From Bacteroides sp. (GTDB lineage: Bacteria; Bacteroidota; Bacteroidia; Bacteroidales; Muribaculaceae): 42,235 nucleotides of DNA. Below, one piece after another: positions 8,240 through 17,028 of the stretch. Both the position numbers and the translations under genes were made by a program. Under the pieces are notes generated by a model. It saw only the letters and a list, made by a program, of their open reading frames with translations. It did no database searches and was not told where the DNA came from. The DNA lies in the NCBI GenBank assembly GCA_014801535.1, contig JAAVEA010000016.1, positions 1 to 42,235 of the forward strand, in the 5' to 3' direction. Position 1 is the first letter of the stretch. Every line of letters begins with the position of its first letter.

Positions 8240-8651
8240 AGAACAAACGAACCATCTCATGATTAAATGTCATTCGGGATAGTGAAATCTTCCCGTCGGC
8301 ACGTTCATAGATAGCACCACTGAATCCATAGGGACCTCCGACAACAAAAACCACCCTCTTTCTTCCGGCGATCATCTGCTTCTCCAAAAAATCAGAAAAT
8401 TCTATGGAAGAGTATTCTTTTCCACGCTCATCGAGTAGGATCACATAGTCGCTTGCCTGCAATCTCGACAAAATAATTTCCCCTTCTGCCTCTTTCTGAC
8501 GTTCCGCGTTGAGAGAGGCATTTTTCTTTATATCCGGAAGTGGTGTAATGCGATAAGTGATGTAATGCTTCAACCTCTTCAGATATTCATCAATACCCTC
8601 CGAAACAAATTTTATTGTGGTCTTCCCTACAGTGAGCAGTTCTATTTCCAT
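8178..8651 (-). CDS. rlmH: 23S rRNA (pseudouridine1915-N3)-methyltransferase
   Basis: 157 residues, the usual RlmH length. The SPOUT knot motifs are clear: YVILLDERGKEYSS, VVFVVGGPYGFS and the C-terminal TEQVYRAMTILRGEPYHHE that forms the SAM-binding knot and tail. It methylates N3 of pseudouridine 1915 in helix 69 of the large ribosomal subunit. It is transcribed divergently from nadC, and its 3' end overlaps the convergent membrane-protein gene by 62 nt. Confidence 0.96.
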   Translation of the reverse strand: MEIELLTVGKTTIKFVSEGIDEYLKRLKHYITYRITPLPDIKKNASLNAERQKEAEGEIILSRLQASDYVILLDERGKEYSSIEFSDFLEKQMIAGRKRVVFVVGGPYGFSGAIYERADGKISLSRMTFNHEMVRLFFTEQVYRAMTILRGEPYHHE

Positions 8652-8655
8652 AAAT

Positions 8656-8686
8656 ATTGTTATCTCTGCAATTATTGTTATCTTTG
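8656..8686 (+). promoter_or_regulatory. nadC promoter (ATTG / TATCTTTG)
   Basis: A -33-like ATTG (8656-8659) is followed after 19 bp by the -7 box TATCTTTG (8679-8686), 22 bp before the nadC ATG. The region is a near-perfect tandem duplication of attgttatctctgca / attgttatctttgca, so two overlapping copies of the -7-like motif are present. It sits between divergent rlmH and nadC. Confidence 0.65.
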
Positions 8687-8708
8687 CACAAAATTACAAC
8701 GAATAATT

Positions 8709-9557
8709 ATGAAAACCAAAGAGGAATTAATCGATCAACTGCTTGACCTTGCTTTCGCTGAAGATCTCGGCGACGGCGACCATACCACCCTGTCAACCAT
8801 TCCGGCCGATGCCATGGGACGTTCACGCCTCATCATTAAGGAGGACGGCATTCTTGCCGGTGTGGATATTGCAGAGAAAGTGCTTCATAAAGTGGATCCT
8901 TCTATCAAAATGGAGGTTTTCATCCATGACGGTGAAGAAGTGAAAAAAGGTGATGTTGCGTTCACTGCAGAGGGTCCCGTAAGAGCACTTCTTATAGCCG
9001 AAAGAACCATGCTCAACATCATGCAACGCATGAGCGGCGTTGCCACTATGACACGCAGATATCAGGATGAGCTGAAAGGGCTTCATACCCGTGTGCTCGA
9101 TACACGTAAAACCACCCCGGGAATGCGTATGTTGGAAAAAGAAGCAGTGAAAATTGGCGGTGGCACCAATCATCGTATCGGACTCTTCGACATGATTCTT
9201 ATCAAGGATAACCATATCGACTTCGCCGGTGGCATAGAGAAAGCCATTAAACGCGCCGATGATTATTGCCGTGAAAATGGAAAGAATCTTAAAGTTGAAG
9301 TAGAGGTAAGAAGCCTCGATGATATACGTCGCGTTCTCGCTCATGGCGGAGTAGACCGTATAATGTTCGATAATTTCACTCCCGAGCAAACCAAAGAAGC
9401 CGTTGCTCTTGTAGATGGGAAAGTTGAAACAGAATCATCCGGTGGAATCACTATTGAAAATCTGCGCCAATATGGAGAAGCCGGTGTTGACTTCATATCC
9501 GTGGGTGCTCTAACTCACAGTGTCAAGGGACTCGACATGTCGTTCAAGGCATTCTGA
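8709..9557 (+). CDS. nadC: Nicotinate-nucleotide pyrophosphorylase (quinolinate phosphoribosyltransferase)
   Basis: 282 residues. Family motifs in order: EDLGDGDHTT, ERTMLNIMQRMSGVAT, DTRKTTPGMRMLEKEAVKIG, GGTNHRIGLFDMILIKDNH and ESSGGITIENL..GVDFISVGALTHS. It condenses quinolinate with PRPP to nicotinate mononucleotide with CO2 release, in de novo NAD synthesis. The ATG at 8709 follows a well-placed promoter; an upstream in-frame start at 8565 would lie inside rlmH and before the promoter, so it is rejected. Confidence 0.96.
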   Translation: MKTKEELIDQLLDLAFAEDLGDGDHTTLSTIPADAMGRSRLIIKEDGILAGVDIAEKVLHKVDPSIKMEVFIHDGEEVKKGDVAFTAEGPVRALLIAERTMLNIMQRMSGVATMTRRYQDELKGLHTRVLDTRKTTPGMRMLEKEAVKIGGGTNHRIGLFDMILIKDNHIDFAGGIEKAIKRADDYCRENGKNLKVEVEVRSLDDIRRVLAHGGVDRIMFDNFTPEQTKEAVALVDGKVETESSGGITIENLRQYGEAGVDFISVGALTHSVKGLDMSFKAF

Positions 9558-9585
9558 ATCTCGGAGTTATTCCTAATTAAAGGGA

Positions 9586-9975
9586 ATGGATAAGAAACAA
9601 CAAGGAAAAGCAAACCGTGAATGGGGAGCTGAAGCTGAGAAAATCGCTGCTGAATGGCTCCTCACTCATGGTTATGTGATACGCCATCAGAACTGGCGCA
9701 TAAAGAACACTATAGAGATAGATATAATTGCTGAATTGCCTGATACAATCGTATTCGTTGAAGTTAAGGCACGCAAAGGAGATATGATCTCTCCTATTGA
9801 TGCAATAGATGAAAAGAAGATCAGAAAAATTGTGAGGGGAGCCAACATTTATCTGGGCAACCTCGAGTATCTGTACAAATATAGATTTGACATCATCACC
9901 CTAACCGGCACTCCCGAAAATCACACCCTCGAGCATATCCCCGATGCCTTTTATCCTCCTTTGGGCCGATACTGA
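9586..9975 (+). CDS. YraN/UPF0102 family endonuclease-like protein
   Basis: 129 residues with the PD-(D/E)xK-type core of the UPF0102 family: an N-terminal GAEAEKIAAEWLLTHGY helix, then NTIEIDIIAELPDTIVFVEVKAR containing the acidic and Lys catalytic positions, and DAIDEKKIRKIVRGA. The family resembles Holliday-junction resolvases, but its cellular role is not settled. It starts 28 nt after nadC in the same direction and is probably cotranscribed. The length is normal for the family. Confidence 0.9.
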   Translation: MDKKQQGKANREWGAEAEKIAAEWLLTHGYVIRHQNWRIKNTIEIDIIAELPDTIVFVEVKARKGDMISPIDAIDEKKIRKIVRGANIYLGNLEYLYKYRFDIITLTGTPENHTLEHIPDAFYPPLGRY

Positions 9976-10035
9976 AATCTCTTAAAGCGATAATATTTTG
10001 TGCCAAATGTCACAGCTGAAAAGTTTTTTTCTTTC

Positions 10036-10043
10036 TAAATTTG
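10036..10043 (+). promoter_or_regulatory. Bacteroidetes -7 box (TAAATTTG)
   Basis: TAAATTTG matches TAnnTTTG about 55 bp before the ATG at 10098. A T-run lies upstream in the -33 region. It supports the internal start at 10098 over an upstream one at 10041, which falls within the box. Confidence 0.5.
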
Positions 10044-10097
10044 CCGATTAAGAAAAGATATTTTTCAGAAGTGAAAGATAAATTACGTAAGGAAGCT

Positions 10098-10904
10098 ATG
10101 ACAAGATTATTTCTCTTATTGTTTACTTTGATTCTTAGTTTATGTTCCGTAGAAGCGTATGGGCAAATTGACTCCTTATCATATGCCCTCGGCTACAGTT
10201 ATGTTATAACTGAAATGGAGTTTGAAAAAAATCTCCTGAAAAATGAAAATGATTTCAAGGAATATTTACGTGGACTTGAAGATAATAGAAAAAAATTATT
10301 TTTAGGCCAACCTCAGCTGAGCAACGACTCCTCATATATGGTGTCTTATGCACTCGGAGGAATGAAGTGTCGTTATATAGTAGACGCTTCTTATAGGAAA
10401 TCAGGGAAACAGTTCCCTTTCTTTTCTTGCATAATTGATGGTCTGCGTAAGGTGGAGAGAAATGAGATTACCCTACCGGCCGATACTGTTGCGGCACTCG
10501 CATTTATCGAAAAGGTTATAAAGGAAAATCCTAATCCTGAAGAACTTGATGAGGAGACCAATTGTAAATTCTTTACCTCCTACGGAATCATGAAGGCTTT
10601 TCATCCCGGTTTGCAAGCATATATTGAAGGAACAATGCCGGGGACACAATGCAAGGTAAATAGGCAGGCATACGCCGAAGGTATGGCAGATTTTATGGAA
10701 GCTCTTACACAGAAGCCGGATTCTCCTTACTTCTTAGGGAGAAAACAGGCTATAGAAATTTTCTTAACCTTACTTCGGACTGATAAAATTGACTTTGACT
10801 CATATTTATTGGGAACAAAGGCTGCACTCGGTCTTGGCGAGGAACTAATGACACGCGAAAATGTAGTGGCAATTCTTAAGACAGAGTTTTTTCCACAAGA
10901 GTGA
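10098..10904 (+). CDS. Secreted FKBP_N-like repeat protein
   Basis: 268 residues beginning with a signal peptide (MTRLFLLLFTLILSLCSVEAYGQ). The mature part starts with DSLSYALGYSY, the pattern of the domain found N-terminal to FKBP-type prolyl isomerases in Bacteroidales. Related S-Y-x-x-G segments recur at MVSYALGGMKC, FFTSYGIMKAF and FDSYLLGTKAALG, suggesting three or four copies. No FKBP catalytic domain follows. The start is chosen for the signal peptide and the ggaag motif ahead of the ATG. The sequence after the stop looks decayed, so the original gene may have been longer. Confidence 0.65.
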   Translation: MTRLFLLLFTLILSLCSVEAYGQIDSLSYALGYSYVITEMEFEKNLLKNENDFKEYLRGLEDNRKKLFLGQPQLSNDSSYMVSYALGGMKCRYIVDASYRKSGKQFPFFSCIIDGLRKVERNEITLPADTVAALAFIEKVIKENPNPEELDEETNCKFFTSYGIMKAFHPGLQAYIEGTMPGTQCKVNRQAYAEGMADFMEALTQKPDSPYFLGRKQAIEIFLTLLRTDKIDFDSYLLGTKAALGLGEELMTRENVVAILKTEFFPQE

Positions 10905-11047
10905 ATATTAAGATAAAAACTATGACCTGTTGGAAGAGCCGATTGCCAAGCTCGATGTCATTTTAGCCCCCCTGTTATGTAAACTGGGATTTTAGGGCAG
11001 CAAGAGTTGCCAAGGAGCAATCGCCTGTAACAGAGACGTTCTTTAAG
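10905..11047 (+). other. Probable decayed coding region between the FKBP_N-like and SecD-head-like genes
   Basis: Two frames have protein-like character in succession. One frame reads YDLLEEPIAKLDVILAPLL before a stop at 10993-10995. A second frame opens after a stop at 10964-10966 and reads AARVAKEQSPVTETFFKL straight into the next gene. A single-base shift between about 10967 and 10993 would join them. This suggests a frameshifted gene whose 3' part is the ORF at 11048. Confidence 0.4.
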
Positions 11048-11527
11048 TTGATAAACAGCTATGGTGGTCTCGAGAGCTACTATCACGGCTTCCTCATGGC
11101 TCAGATGGCTGATGAAGATGGGAAGCTCTATGAAAACATCTCAGCTGAGATAAAAAAGACATCATTACCCGATGGATACCAATGGTTCTGCGGACGCAAA
11201 GACAATTCTGTTTTTATTGGAATAATGGATACTGCAGAATCCTTCAACACGGAGGTGCATAATGCCAAGGTCGAAGTTGATACAGTAAACGCAGTGATTA
11301 ATGTGGTGTGGAATTTTGAAGGGACTGACGTAAATAAATGGGCAGATTTCACTCAGGCCAATATCCAACAACACATAGCTGTCGAAATAAATGGCATATT
11401 CATTTTTGCTCCAAAAGTGAATTCTCAAATCACCGGAGGGATGTGTTCTGCTTCCGATTTGTCATCGGAAGTGATTAACACTCTTTTTAAAGATGCAAAG
11501 TTCACCTTCGAAATGCAGCAAGAGTGA
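11048..11527 (+). CDS. SecD P1-head-like protein, probable 3' remnant
   Basis: The open frame continues upstream to 10967, and the first start-like codon near 11048 is TTG, so the true 5' end is unclear. The C-terminal half resembles the P1 head subdomain of SecD: FTQANIQQHIAVEINGIFIF, APKVNSQITGG and a following helix SSEVINTLF. No membrane segment or signal peptide is present. With the decayed DNA upstream it is best read as the tail of a broken gene, possibly one that included the FKBP_N-like repeats. The last 26 nt overlap the convergent methyltransferase gene. Function is unknown. Confidence 0.5.
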   Translation: MINSYGGLESYYHGFLMAQMADEDGKLYENISAEIKKTSLPDGYQWFCGRKDNSVFIGIMDTAESFNTEVHNAKVEVDTVNAVINVVWNFEGTDVNKWADFTQANIQQHIAVEINGIFIFAPKVNSQITGGMCSASDLSSEVINTLFKDAKFTFEMQQE

Positions 11528-12269
11528 TTCCGGTGGCGATTGCAACATTCAGGCTCTCGCTATGATCCGACGGGTCATAAGGAGGTATAAGAAGCCTGTC
11601 GGTCACCTTTTTTCTTAATTCTGCTGAAATCCCTTTCCCCTCATTTCCCATTATAATGAATCCCCTGTGGCCAAGTTTAACATCATTTATGTTCTTTCCA
11701 TCAAGCAAAAGGCCATAAACAGGCAATTCCTTATTGGCATCGATCAACTTCGCCAGATCGCAATAGATAACCTCGACTTTTGCCAAAGATCCCATGGTTG
11801 ACTGAATGGTCTTGGGGTTGTAAATATCCACAGTATCTCTGGAAGCAAAAATCCTCTTGATGCCAAACCAATGTGCAGTCCTCACGATAGTGCCTAAATT
11901 GCCGGGATCCTGTATTCCATCAAGCATAAGATAAAGAGCATCGGGCAATTTATCCGTCATGTCTGACCTTTCCATGGAAGATATTGGGAGTTTATAGACG
12001 GCTGCTACCGGCGAACTCGTTGAAAGTGATGATATCTTATCCATCCCCGCTCGGTTGGTCATAAACAGCTTATCTTTCGGCAAGATGCCGGGATTTATCA
12101 TCGACAGTTCAAATCCTGAGCATACGATAAGAGCCTCAAGCTCAAACGAACCTAAAGTGTCGGCTACACTTTTTTCACCCTCCACGATAAACAGGCCATG
12201 ACGCAACCTATGTTTACGACCGGCCAATGAAGAAAAAAGAGATATTTTTGTTTTCGAAAGTTCTTCCAT
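11502..12269 (-). CDS. TrmH/SpoU-family RNA 2'-O-methyltransferase
   Basis: About 255 residues. A substrate-binding N-terminal domain (GRKHRLRHGLFIVEGEKSV) precedes the SPOUT domain, with motif 1 DGIQDPGNLGTIVRTAHWFG, motif 2 GFIIMGNEGKGIS and motif 3 IPPYDPSDHSESLNVAIATG. These place it with rRNA 2'-O-ribose methyltransferases such as RlmB-like enzymes; the target nucleotide is not predictable. The ATG at 12267-12269 is chosen because the frame further upstream only has a GTG. It converges on, and overlaps, the SecD-head-like ORF. Confidence 0.9.
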   Translation of the reverse strand: MEELSKTKISLFSSLAGRKHRLRHGLFIVEGEKSVADTLGSFELEALIVCSGFELSMINPGILPKDKLFMTNRAGMDKISSLSTSSPVAAVYKLPISSMERSDMTDKLPDALYLMLDGIQDPGNLGTIVRTAHWFGIKRIFASRDTVDIYNPKTIQSTMGSLAKVEVIYCDLAKLIDANKELPVYGLLLDGKNINDVKLGHRGFIIMGNEGKGISAELRKKVTDRLLIPPYDPSDHSESLNVAIATGITLAAFRR

Positions 12270-12424
12270 AGAGATTGGTTTAGACAACTTCACAAGGTAA
12301 AATTACAATTTTAAGGGAAAAAATGCAAATTGACAAGAAAGTGTCAATCCTATTCTTTCACCCATTTTATGAGATTCTGAATATAATATTCTCAAATTTA
12401 AACTCTTCTTTCGGAAAAAATTCC

Positions 12425-12432
12425 TATATTTG
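12425..12432 (+). promoter_or_regulatory. Bacteroidetes -7 box (TATATTTG) for nfo
   Basis: TATATTTG fits TAnnTTTG and lies 40 bp before the nfo ATG. The -33 element is not clear. It supports the start at 12473 and not the in-frame start at 12323. Confidence 0.5.
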
Positions 12433-12472
12433 TAAGTTAGAAACCATAACCCAATTTACCAACCACAATTTT

Positions 12473-13318
12473 ATGAAATATATAGGTGCCCATGTAAGCG
12501 CGGCCGGAGGTGTTTCCAACGCACCTCTTGAAGCCAACAGTATCGGTGCAAAAGCTTTTGCCCTTTTCACCGGTTCCAACACACGCTGGGTCTCCAAAGC
12601 AATATCTCAAAAGGAGGCAGATGCTTTCAAAGCCCGCTGTCAGGAATTTGGTTATAAGCCGGAAGTGATTCTTCCACACGATAAATTTCTCATCAATCTC
12701 GGTTCGCCCGATAATGAAAAGCTTGAAAAATCGCGCGACTCATTTCTTGATGAGATGAAACGATGCGAACAACTTGGATTGAAACTGCTGAATTTTCATC
12801 CCGGTTCTCATCTCAATCAGATTGAAGAGGATAAATGCCTCGATCTTATTGCAGAGAGTCTCAACATTATCCTTGATAAAACTGACGGAGTCACAGCCGT
12901 GATTGAATCAACCGCCGGACAAGGTTCCAATCTCGGGCATCGCTTCGAGCATATCGCACACATTATCGACAAAGTGGAAGATAAAACACGTGTGGGCGTT
13001 TGCGTCGATACATGTCACACATATTCAGCAGGCTATGATCTCAAGTCGGAAGAGGGATATGAGCAAACATGGAAGGATTTTGACAGCATAATCGGTCTCC
13101 ACTATCTCAGAGGGATGCATCTGAACGATGATAAGCGGGAACTCGGTTCACGCATCGACCGTCACGAAGAGATCGGCAAAGGAACTCTCGGTCTCGAATT
13201 TTTCCGCCGCCTTGTCAACGATCCTCGCTTTGATAATATTCCGATGATTCTTGAGACACCCAACCCGGAAATATGGCCGGAAGAAATAGCGCTACTCTAC
13301 TCCCTTATCGAGCAATAG
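12473..13318 (+). CDS. nfo: Endonuclease IV (AP endonuclease)
   Basis: 281 residues, the usual Nfo length. Metal-ligand motifs are complete: [63 protein letters not shown] and ILETPNPE. It cleaves DNA 5' to abasic sites and repairs oxidative 3' ends, using three zinc ions. The start at [13 protein letters not shown] is the family start and lies behind the -7 box; an earlier in-frame start would precede the promoter. Confidence 0.96.
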   Translation: MKYIGAHVSAAGGVSNAPLEANSIGAKAFALFTGSNTRWVSKAISQKEADAFKARCQEFGYKPEVILPHDKFLINLGSPDNEKLEKSRDSFLDEMKRCEQLGLKLLNFHPGSHLNQIEEDKCLDLIAESLNIILDKTDGVTAVIESTAGQGSNLGHRFEHIAHIIDKVEDKTRVGVCVDTCHTYSAGYDLKSEEGYEQTWKDFDSIIGLHYLRGMHLNDDKRELGSRIDRHEEIGKGTLGLEFFRRLVNDPRFDNIPMILETPNPEIWPEEIALLYSLIEQ

Positions 13319-13400
13319 TAAGTGAGCAAGAAGCGAGAAGTTTTGAGTATTGAAAAAAGTTATGAAAATAAAATTAACGCTTTAACATAAATTCTTACAC

Positions 13401-14744
13401 ATGAAAACTAAACCAGATTTAGGCTTCTGGAAACTGTGGAATCTTTCTTTCGGTTTCTTTGGTGTACAGATTGCCTACGCGCTGCAGAGTGCAAACATTT
13501 CGAGAATATTTGCGACCCTTGGGGCCGACCCTCATTCATTGAGCTACTTCTGGATTCTTCCACCGCTGATGGGAATCATAGTTCAACCGATAGTCGGTGT
13601 GGCCTCCGACCGCACATGGAATCGCCTCGGACGTCGTCTTCCCTATCTTCTTCTTGGAGCCCTCATAGCGGTTATCGTAATGTGTCTGTTGCCAAATGCC
13701 GGAAGCTTCGGCCTCACTGTGGGCGGAGCCATGATCTTCGGATTTGTGGCGCTTATGTTCCTCGACACTTCAATCAACATGGCTATGCAACCGTTCAAAA
13801 TGCTGGTCGGCGATATGGTGAATGAGAAACAGAAAGGCCTCGCCTATTCAATACAGAGTTTCCTTTGTAATGCCGGCTCTTTAGTAGGATATCTTGCCCC
13901 CATCATCCTGACCGCCATCGGCATCAGTAATGTTGCGCCTCAGGGAATCGTGCCGGCCTCCGTAACATACTCGTTCTATATCGGAGCTGCAGTGCTCATT
14001 CTTTGCGTTATTTACAGTTTCGCTACCATCAAAGAGATGCCACCGGCTGAATATGCCCGTTTCCATGGCATCGACGCTAAGAAAGAAGTTAAGAAGGAGA
14101 AATTCAACCTTGTGAAACTTCTGAAAGAAGCTCCTTCTACATTCTGGACCGTAGGTCTTGTGCAGTTCTTCTGCTGGTCTTCATTCCTGTTCATGTGGAC
14201 TTATACAAACGGTGCCATCGCCGGAAGTGTATGGGGCACAACAGATGTTGCATCTCCGGGCTATCAGGAAGCCGGAAACTGGGTTGGCACTCTTTTCGCA
14301 GTGCAGGCCATCGGTTCTGTGCTGTGGGCTGTCGTTATCCCGAGATTCAAGAGCCTTAAGACAGCATATGTTGTCAGCCTTCTTCTTGGAGCCGCCGGGT
14401 TCGTTTCCACAATCTTCTTTGCCGATAAGTATCTTCTCTTCATAAGCTACTTCCTGGTAGGATGTGCATGGGCTGCTATGCTCGCTCTCCCCTTCACCAT
14501 TCTCACCAACTCATTGAAGGGTGACAATATGGGGGCTTATCTCGGTCTGTTCAATGGAACAATCTGTCTTCCCCAGATTGTAGCTGCCGCACTCGGTGGT
14601 GTTATTCTCAACATGTTAGGTGGAAATCAAAGCTATATGCTTGTGGCTGCGGGTGTCCTTTTGGTGGCAGGAGCAGTTTCTGTCGGCTTGATCAAGCTGT
14701 CGTATGGTGAGAAAGTCATCGAAGACGTTGAAGAACTTGTTTAG
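13401..14744 (+). CDS. SLC45/GPH-like MFS sugar transporter
   Basis: 447 residues with about twelve membrane helices. NLSFGFFGVQIAYALQSANISRIF at the N-terminus and QPIVGVASDRTWNRLGRRLPY after helix 2 are the signatures of the SLC45/maltose-sucrose cation symporter branch. A central loop separates two six-helix halves. The substrate is probably a di- or oligosaccharide; no glycoside hydrolase lies next to it to indicate which one. A strong terminator follows directly. Confidence 0.85.
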   Translation: MKTKPDLGFWKLWNLSFGFFGVQIAYALQSANISRIFATLGADPHSLSYFWILPPLMGIIVQPIVGVASDRTWNRLGRRLPYLLLGALIAVIVMCLLPNAGSFGLTVGGAMIFGFVALMFLDTSINMAMQPFKMLVGDMVNEKQKGLAYSIQSFLCNAGSLVGYLAPIILTAIGISNVAPQGIVPASVTYSFYIGAAVLILCVIYSFATIKEMPPAEYARFHGIDAKKEVKKEKFNLVKLLKEAPSTFWTVGLVQFFCWSSFLFMWTYTNGAIAGSVWGTTDVASPGYQEAGNWVGTLFAVQAIGSVLWAVVIPRFKSLKTAYVVSLLLGAAGFVSTIFFADKYLLFISYFLVGCAWAAMLALPFTILTNSLKGDNMGAYLGLFNGTICLPQIVAAALGGVILNMLGGNQSYMLVAAGVLLVAGAVSVGLIKLSYGEKVIEDVEELV

Positions 14745-14778
14745 AATTCACACCTGAATATTTTCACCTTGAAAAGAT

Positions 14779-14811
14779 AAAAGGGAATTCGGTTAACCCG
14801 AATTCCCTTTT
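14779..14811 (+). terminator. Intrinsic terminator after the MFS sugar transporter
   Basis: A 14-bp stem, aaaagggaattcgg (14779-14792) with ccgaattccctttt (14798-14811), closes a 5-nt loop and is followed by taataat. It lies 35 nt after the stop codon. Confidence 0.85.
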
Positions 14812-14854
14812 AATAATCATAACTTCATAACCCATAAAATATAAAATCACATAC

Positions 14855-15787
14855 ATGGATCAGACAACAAATCGTGAATATGAATACAAAGGGCTGTGCA
14901 TTAACGGTTTCCTCATGATATTCTTTACCTTTATTCTCTTGCCGGCATTGATGATATTAATAATCATCAATACTACCGAAGACACCATCGGACGCTCTGT
15001 AGCCATTCTCCTGCCACTGTTCTTTATTTTCATTCTCGGCTGCGTGGGTTATTTTGTGCAGGAACCCAATGTGGCGCGAGTGATGATATTCTTCGGAAAA
15101 TATAAAGGAACATGTAAGAAAGTGGGATATTTCTGGGTCAATCCGTTCCTCAACCGCAAGAAACTGTCTCTCCGCATACGCAATATGGATATCGAACCCA
15201 TCAAAGTAAACGATAAAATAGGTAACCCGGTGCTTATCGGAATGGTCCTCGTGTGGCGCATACGCGACACCTACAAGGTTGTGTTCGATCTCGACTCGCA
15301 GAGCCTGGGAGGGCAGACAAATTCAATCTCCAATCAGGCGCTTCAGAATTTCGTAAGAATCCAGAGTGACGCAGCCTTACGTGAAGTTACCGGACATTTC
15401 GCATACGATCAGACCGATTCCGGCACCTCAAATGAACTAACCCTGCGCGATTCCGGCCAGGAAATAAATGATCTGCTTGAGAAAAAAATCAACGAACGCC
15501 TTGCAATGGCCGGCATGGAAGTTGTGGAGGCACGAATCAATTATCTGGCCTACGCTCCGGAGATTGCAGCAGTAATGTTACGCCGTCAGCAAGCTTCGGC
15601 AATAATAACTGCCCGTGAAAAAATAGTTGAAGGAGCTGTTTCAATGGTAGAGATGGCATTGACTACACTGGAAGAGAAAAACGTCGTAACACTATCCAAC
15701 GACCAGAAAGCATCAATGGTAGGCAATCTCCTCGCCGTCCTTTGCGCCGATGAACCGCTTACCCCGACACTCAACGCCAACGTTTAA
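14855..15787 (+). CDS. SPFH/band 7 domain membrane protein
   Basis: 310 residues: two membrane helices (about 17-39 and 48-67), then a band 7 domain starting EPNVARVMIFFGKYKGT and including GNPVLIGMVLVWRIRDTYKVVFDL. A helical C-terminal part follows with MEVVEARINYLAYAPEIAAVMLRRQQA. SPFH proteins assemble into large membrane-associated rings or microdomains. Many Bacteroidetes copies are followed by a small Arc-type partner gene; none is seen here. The gene stands alone between two terminators. Confidence 0.87.
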   Translation: MDQTTNREYEYKGLCINGFLMIFFTFILLPALMILIIINTTEDTIGRSVAILLPLFFIFILGCVGYFVQEPNVARVMIFFGKYKGTCKKVGYFWVNPFLNRKKLSLRIRNMDIEPIKVNDKIGNPVLIGMVLVWRIRDTYKVVFDLDSQSLGGQTNSISNQALQNFVRIQSDAALREVTGHFAYDQTDSGTSNELTLRDSGQEINDLLEKKINERLAMAGMEVVEARINYLAYAPEIAAVMLRRQQASAIITAREKIVEGAVSMVEMALTTLEEKNVVTLSNDQKASMVGNLLAVLCADEPLTPTLNANV

Positions 15788-15899
15788 TAACATAAACAAG
15801 ATATTGAAGCTGGCTAAGTCCTGCCATCAACTGGACTCCCGACCATTTCATATCCCTGATGACAAGGATATGTGCTCCAATTTCTTTGGAATATATGAG

Positions 15900-15932
15900 C
15901 CGGAGGGCGGAGAATTATTCTCCGCCCTCCGG
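15900..15932 (+). terminator. Intrinsic terminator after the SPFH gene
   Basis: A 15-bp GC-rich stem, ccggagggcggagaa (15900-15914) with ttctccgccctccgg (15918-15932), has a 3-nt loop and is followed by tttatatt. The U-rich tail fits the plus strand better than the minus strand, where the channel gene ends about 100 nt away. Confidence 0.8.
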
Positions 15933-16036
15933 TTTATATTATCAACAATTGTATCTGATTCAGCTTTCTTTAATTATTCCTTTGTTTATTTTATCAATAC
16001 TTCCGCCTACACTGAATCTCGGAAAATATTCTCCTC

Positions 16037-16885
16037 TCAATTCTTATTCTCATCATTCTCAATATCCTTTGCCTGCTTGGAGGCCGCAGCAACAATCTTA
16101 CCCTCCTGTTTCGTGCTTTCCTTATCCACTCCGTCGGGATGATTCTTTACATACTCTTTATAGGCCTGGATAAGTGACATTGTGGAACCCTTCTCTTTCG
16201 ATTCCTTATTTCTCTGTGTGATAACATTGGTAACGTAAACCGTAAAAATCGGAAACATCATCATTCCCAAAGCAGCCAAAAGAACCGATAACACACGTCC
16301 CACACCGGTAACAGCGGTGATATTCGATCCTACAGTCGTAACATCCATTGCAGCCCACCACAATGCATCGGAATAGACATTGACCAGGGGATTCACACCC
16401 GTTTCAAATAAATAGAACGTTAGACTGGCGAAATAAACCGTAGATAAAAGTATAATTATATAAGTGAAAAACAGTCCGGTTGCTTTGTTGTACGTGAACC
16501 AACTAACCACAATAGCCAAAGCATAACCACCCCTTATCAGAGGCATATAACGGATCAGATAGGAAACTTCCTGGGAAAGATGAATCCCGTAATGATAAAT
16601 AATTGCCTGATAAGGCACTGAGACCAACAGGAATATCAGGTTTGTCCAAAAAAATCTCCATTTGTTCTCTGAAACGGCCAACTCCACAAAAAAAGCAACG
16701 ATAAACACCATACAGATCCAGAACTGCCATTTCTGAAAACTGTATTCTTCATAAAAAGTAGTGTTCTTGAAGCTGTCATATGAAATCATCGCAATCAAGA
16801 GCAATGACAGGAGAAGCACCACAATATGAAGGAGCATCATCATTCCTCTCTTTTTAAAAAAAGCACCGAATACTGATATGTTCAT
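16037..16885 (-). CDS. Ion-channel-like membrane protein with non-canonical filter (TVGSN)
   Basis: 282 residues with about six membrane helices and a pore region near residues 173-220: ALWWAAMDVTTVGSN followed by GVGRVLSVLLAALGMMMFP. The layout (WW...TTVG...GR plus final helix) is that of potassium-channel pore modules. The filter reads TVGSN (184-188), however, not TVGYG, losing the aromatic residue and second glycine. The C-terminal tail is charged and cytoplasmic. Ion selectivity is therefore uncertain; it may conduct other ions or be a conserved Bacteroidales variant. It is divergent from the urea transporter. Confidence 0.75.
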   Translation of the reverse strand: MNISVFGAFFKKRGMMMLLHIVVLLLSLLLIAMISYDSFKNTTFYEEYSFQKWQFWICMVFIVAFFVELAVSENKWRFFWTNLIFLLVSVPYQAIIYHYGIHLSQEVSYLIRYMPLIRGGYALAIVVSWFTYNKATGLFFTYIIILLSTVYFASLTFYLFETGVNPLVNVYSDALWWAAMDVTTVGSNITAVTGVGRVLSVLLAALGMMMFPIFTVYVTNVITQRNKESKEKGSTMSLIQAYKEYVKNHPDGVDKESTKQEGKIVAAASKQAKDIENDENKN

Positions 16886-17028
16886 AATCCTTAATGTTTT
16901 TAAACTATTATAAATCTTAAACGTTAAAATTTACAAAGGGGTTCATTAATCATCTTCCCCTTCGGTTCAATAAACCACTTCTCTCTCTTTTCTCTCCTAT
17001 TCCATATAAAATCAATAAACAAAATATT

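Noticed and set aside
8565..8708. Upstream start of nadC
   Set aside because: It lies inside rlmH and before the nadC promoter; the conserved protein begins at 8709.
9586..9975. YraN-like gene as part of a restriction or defence system
   Set aside because: UPF0102 proteins are widespread housekeeping genes, and the neighbour nadC offers no defence context.
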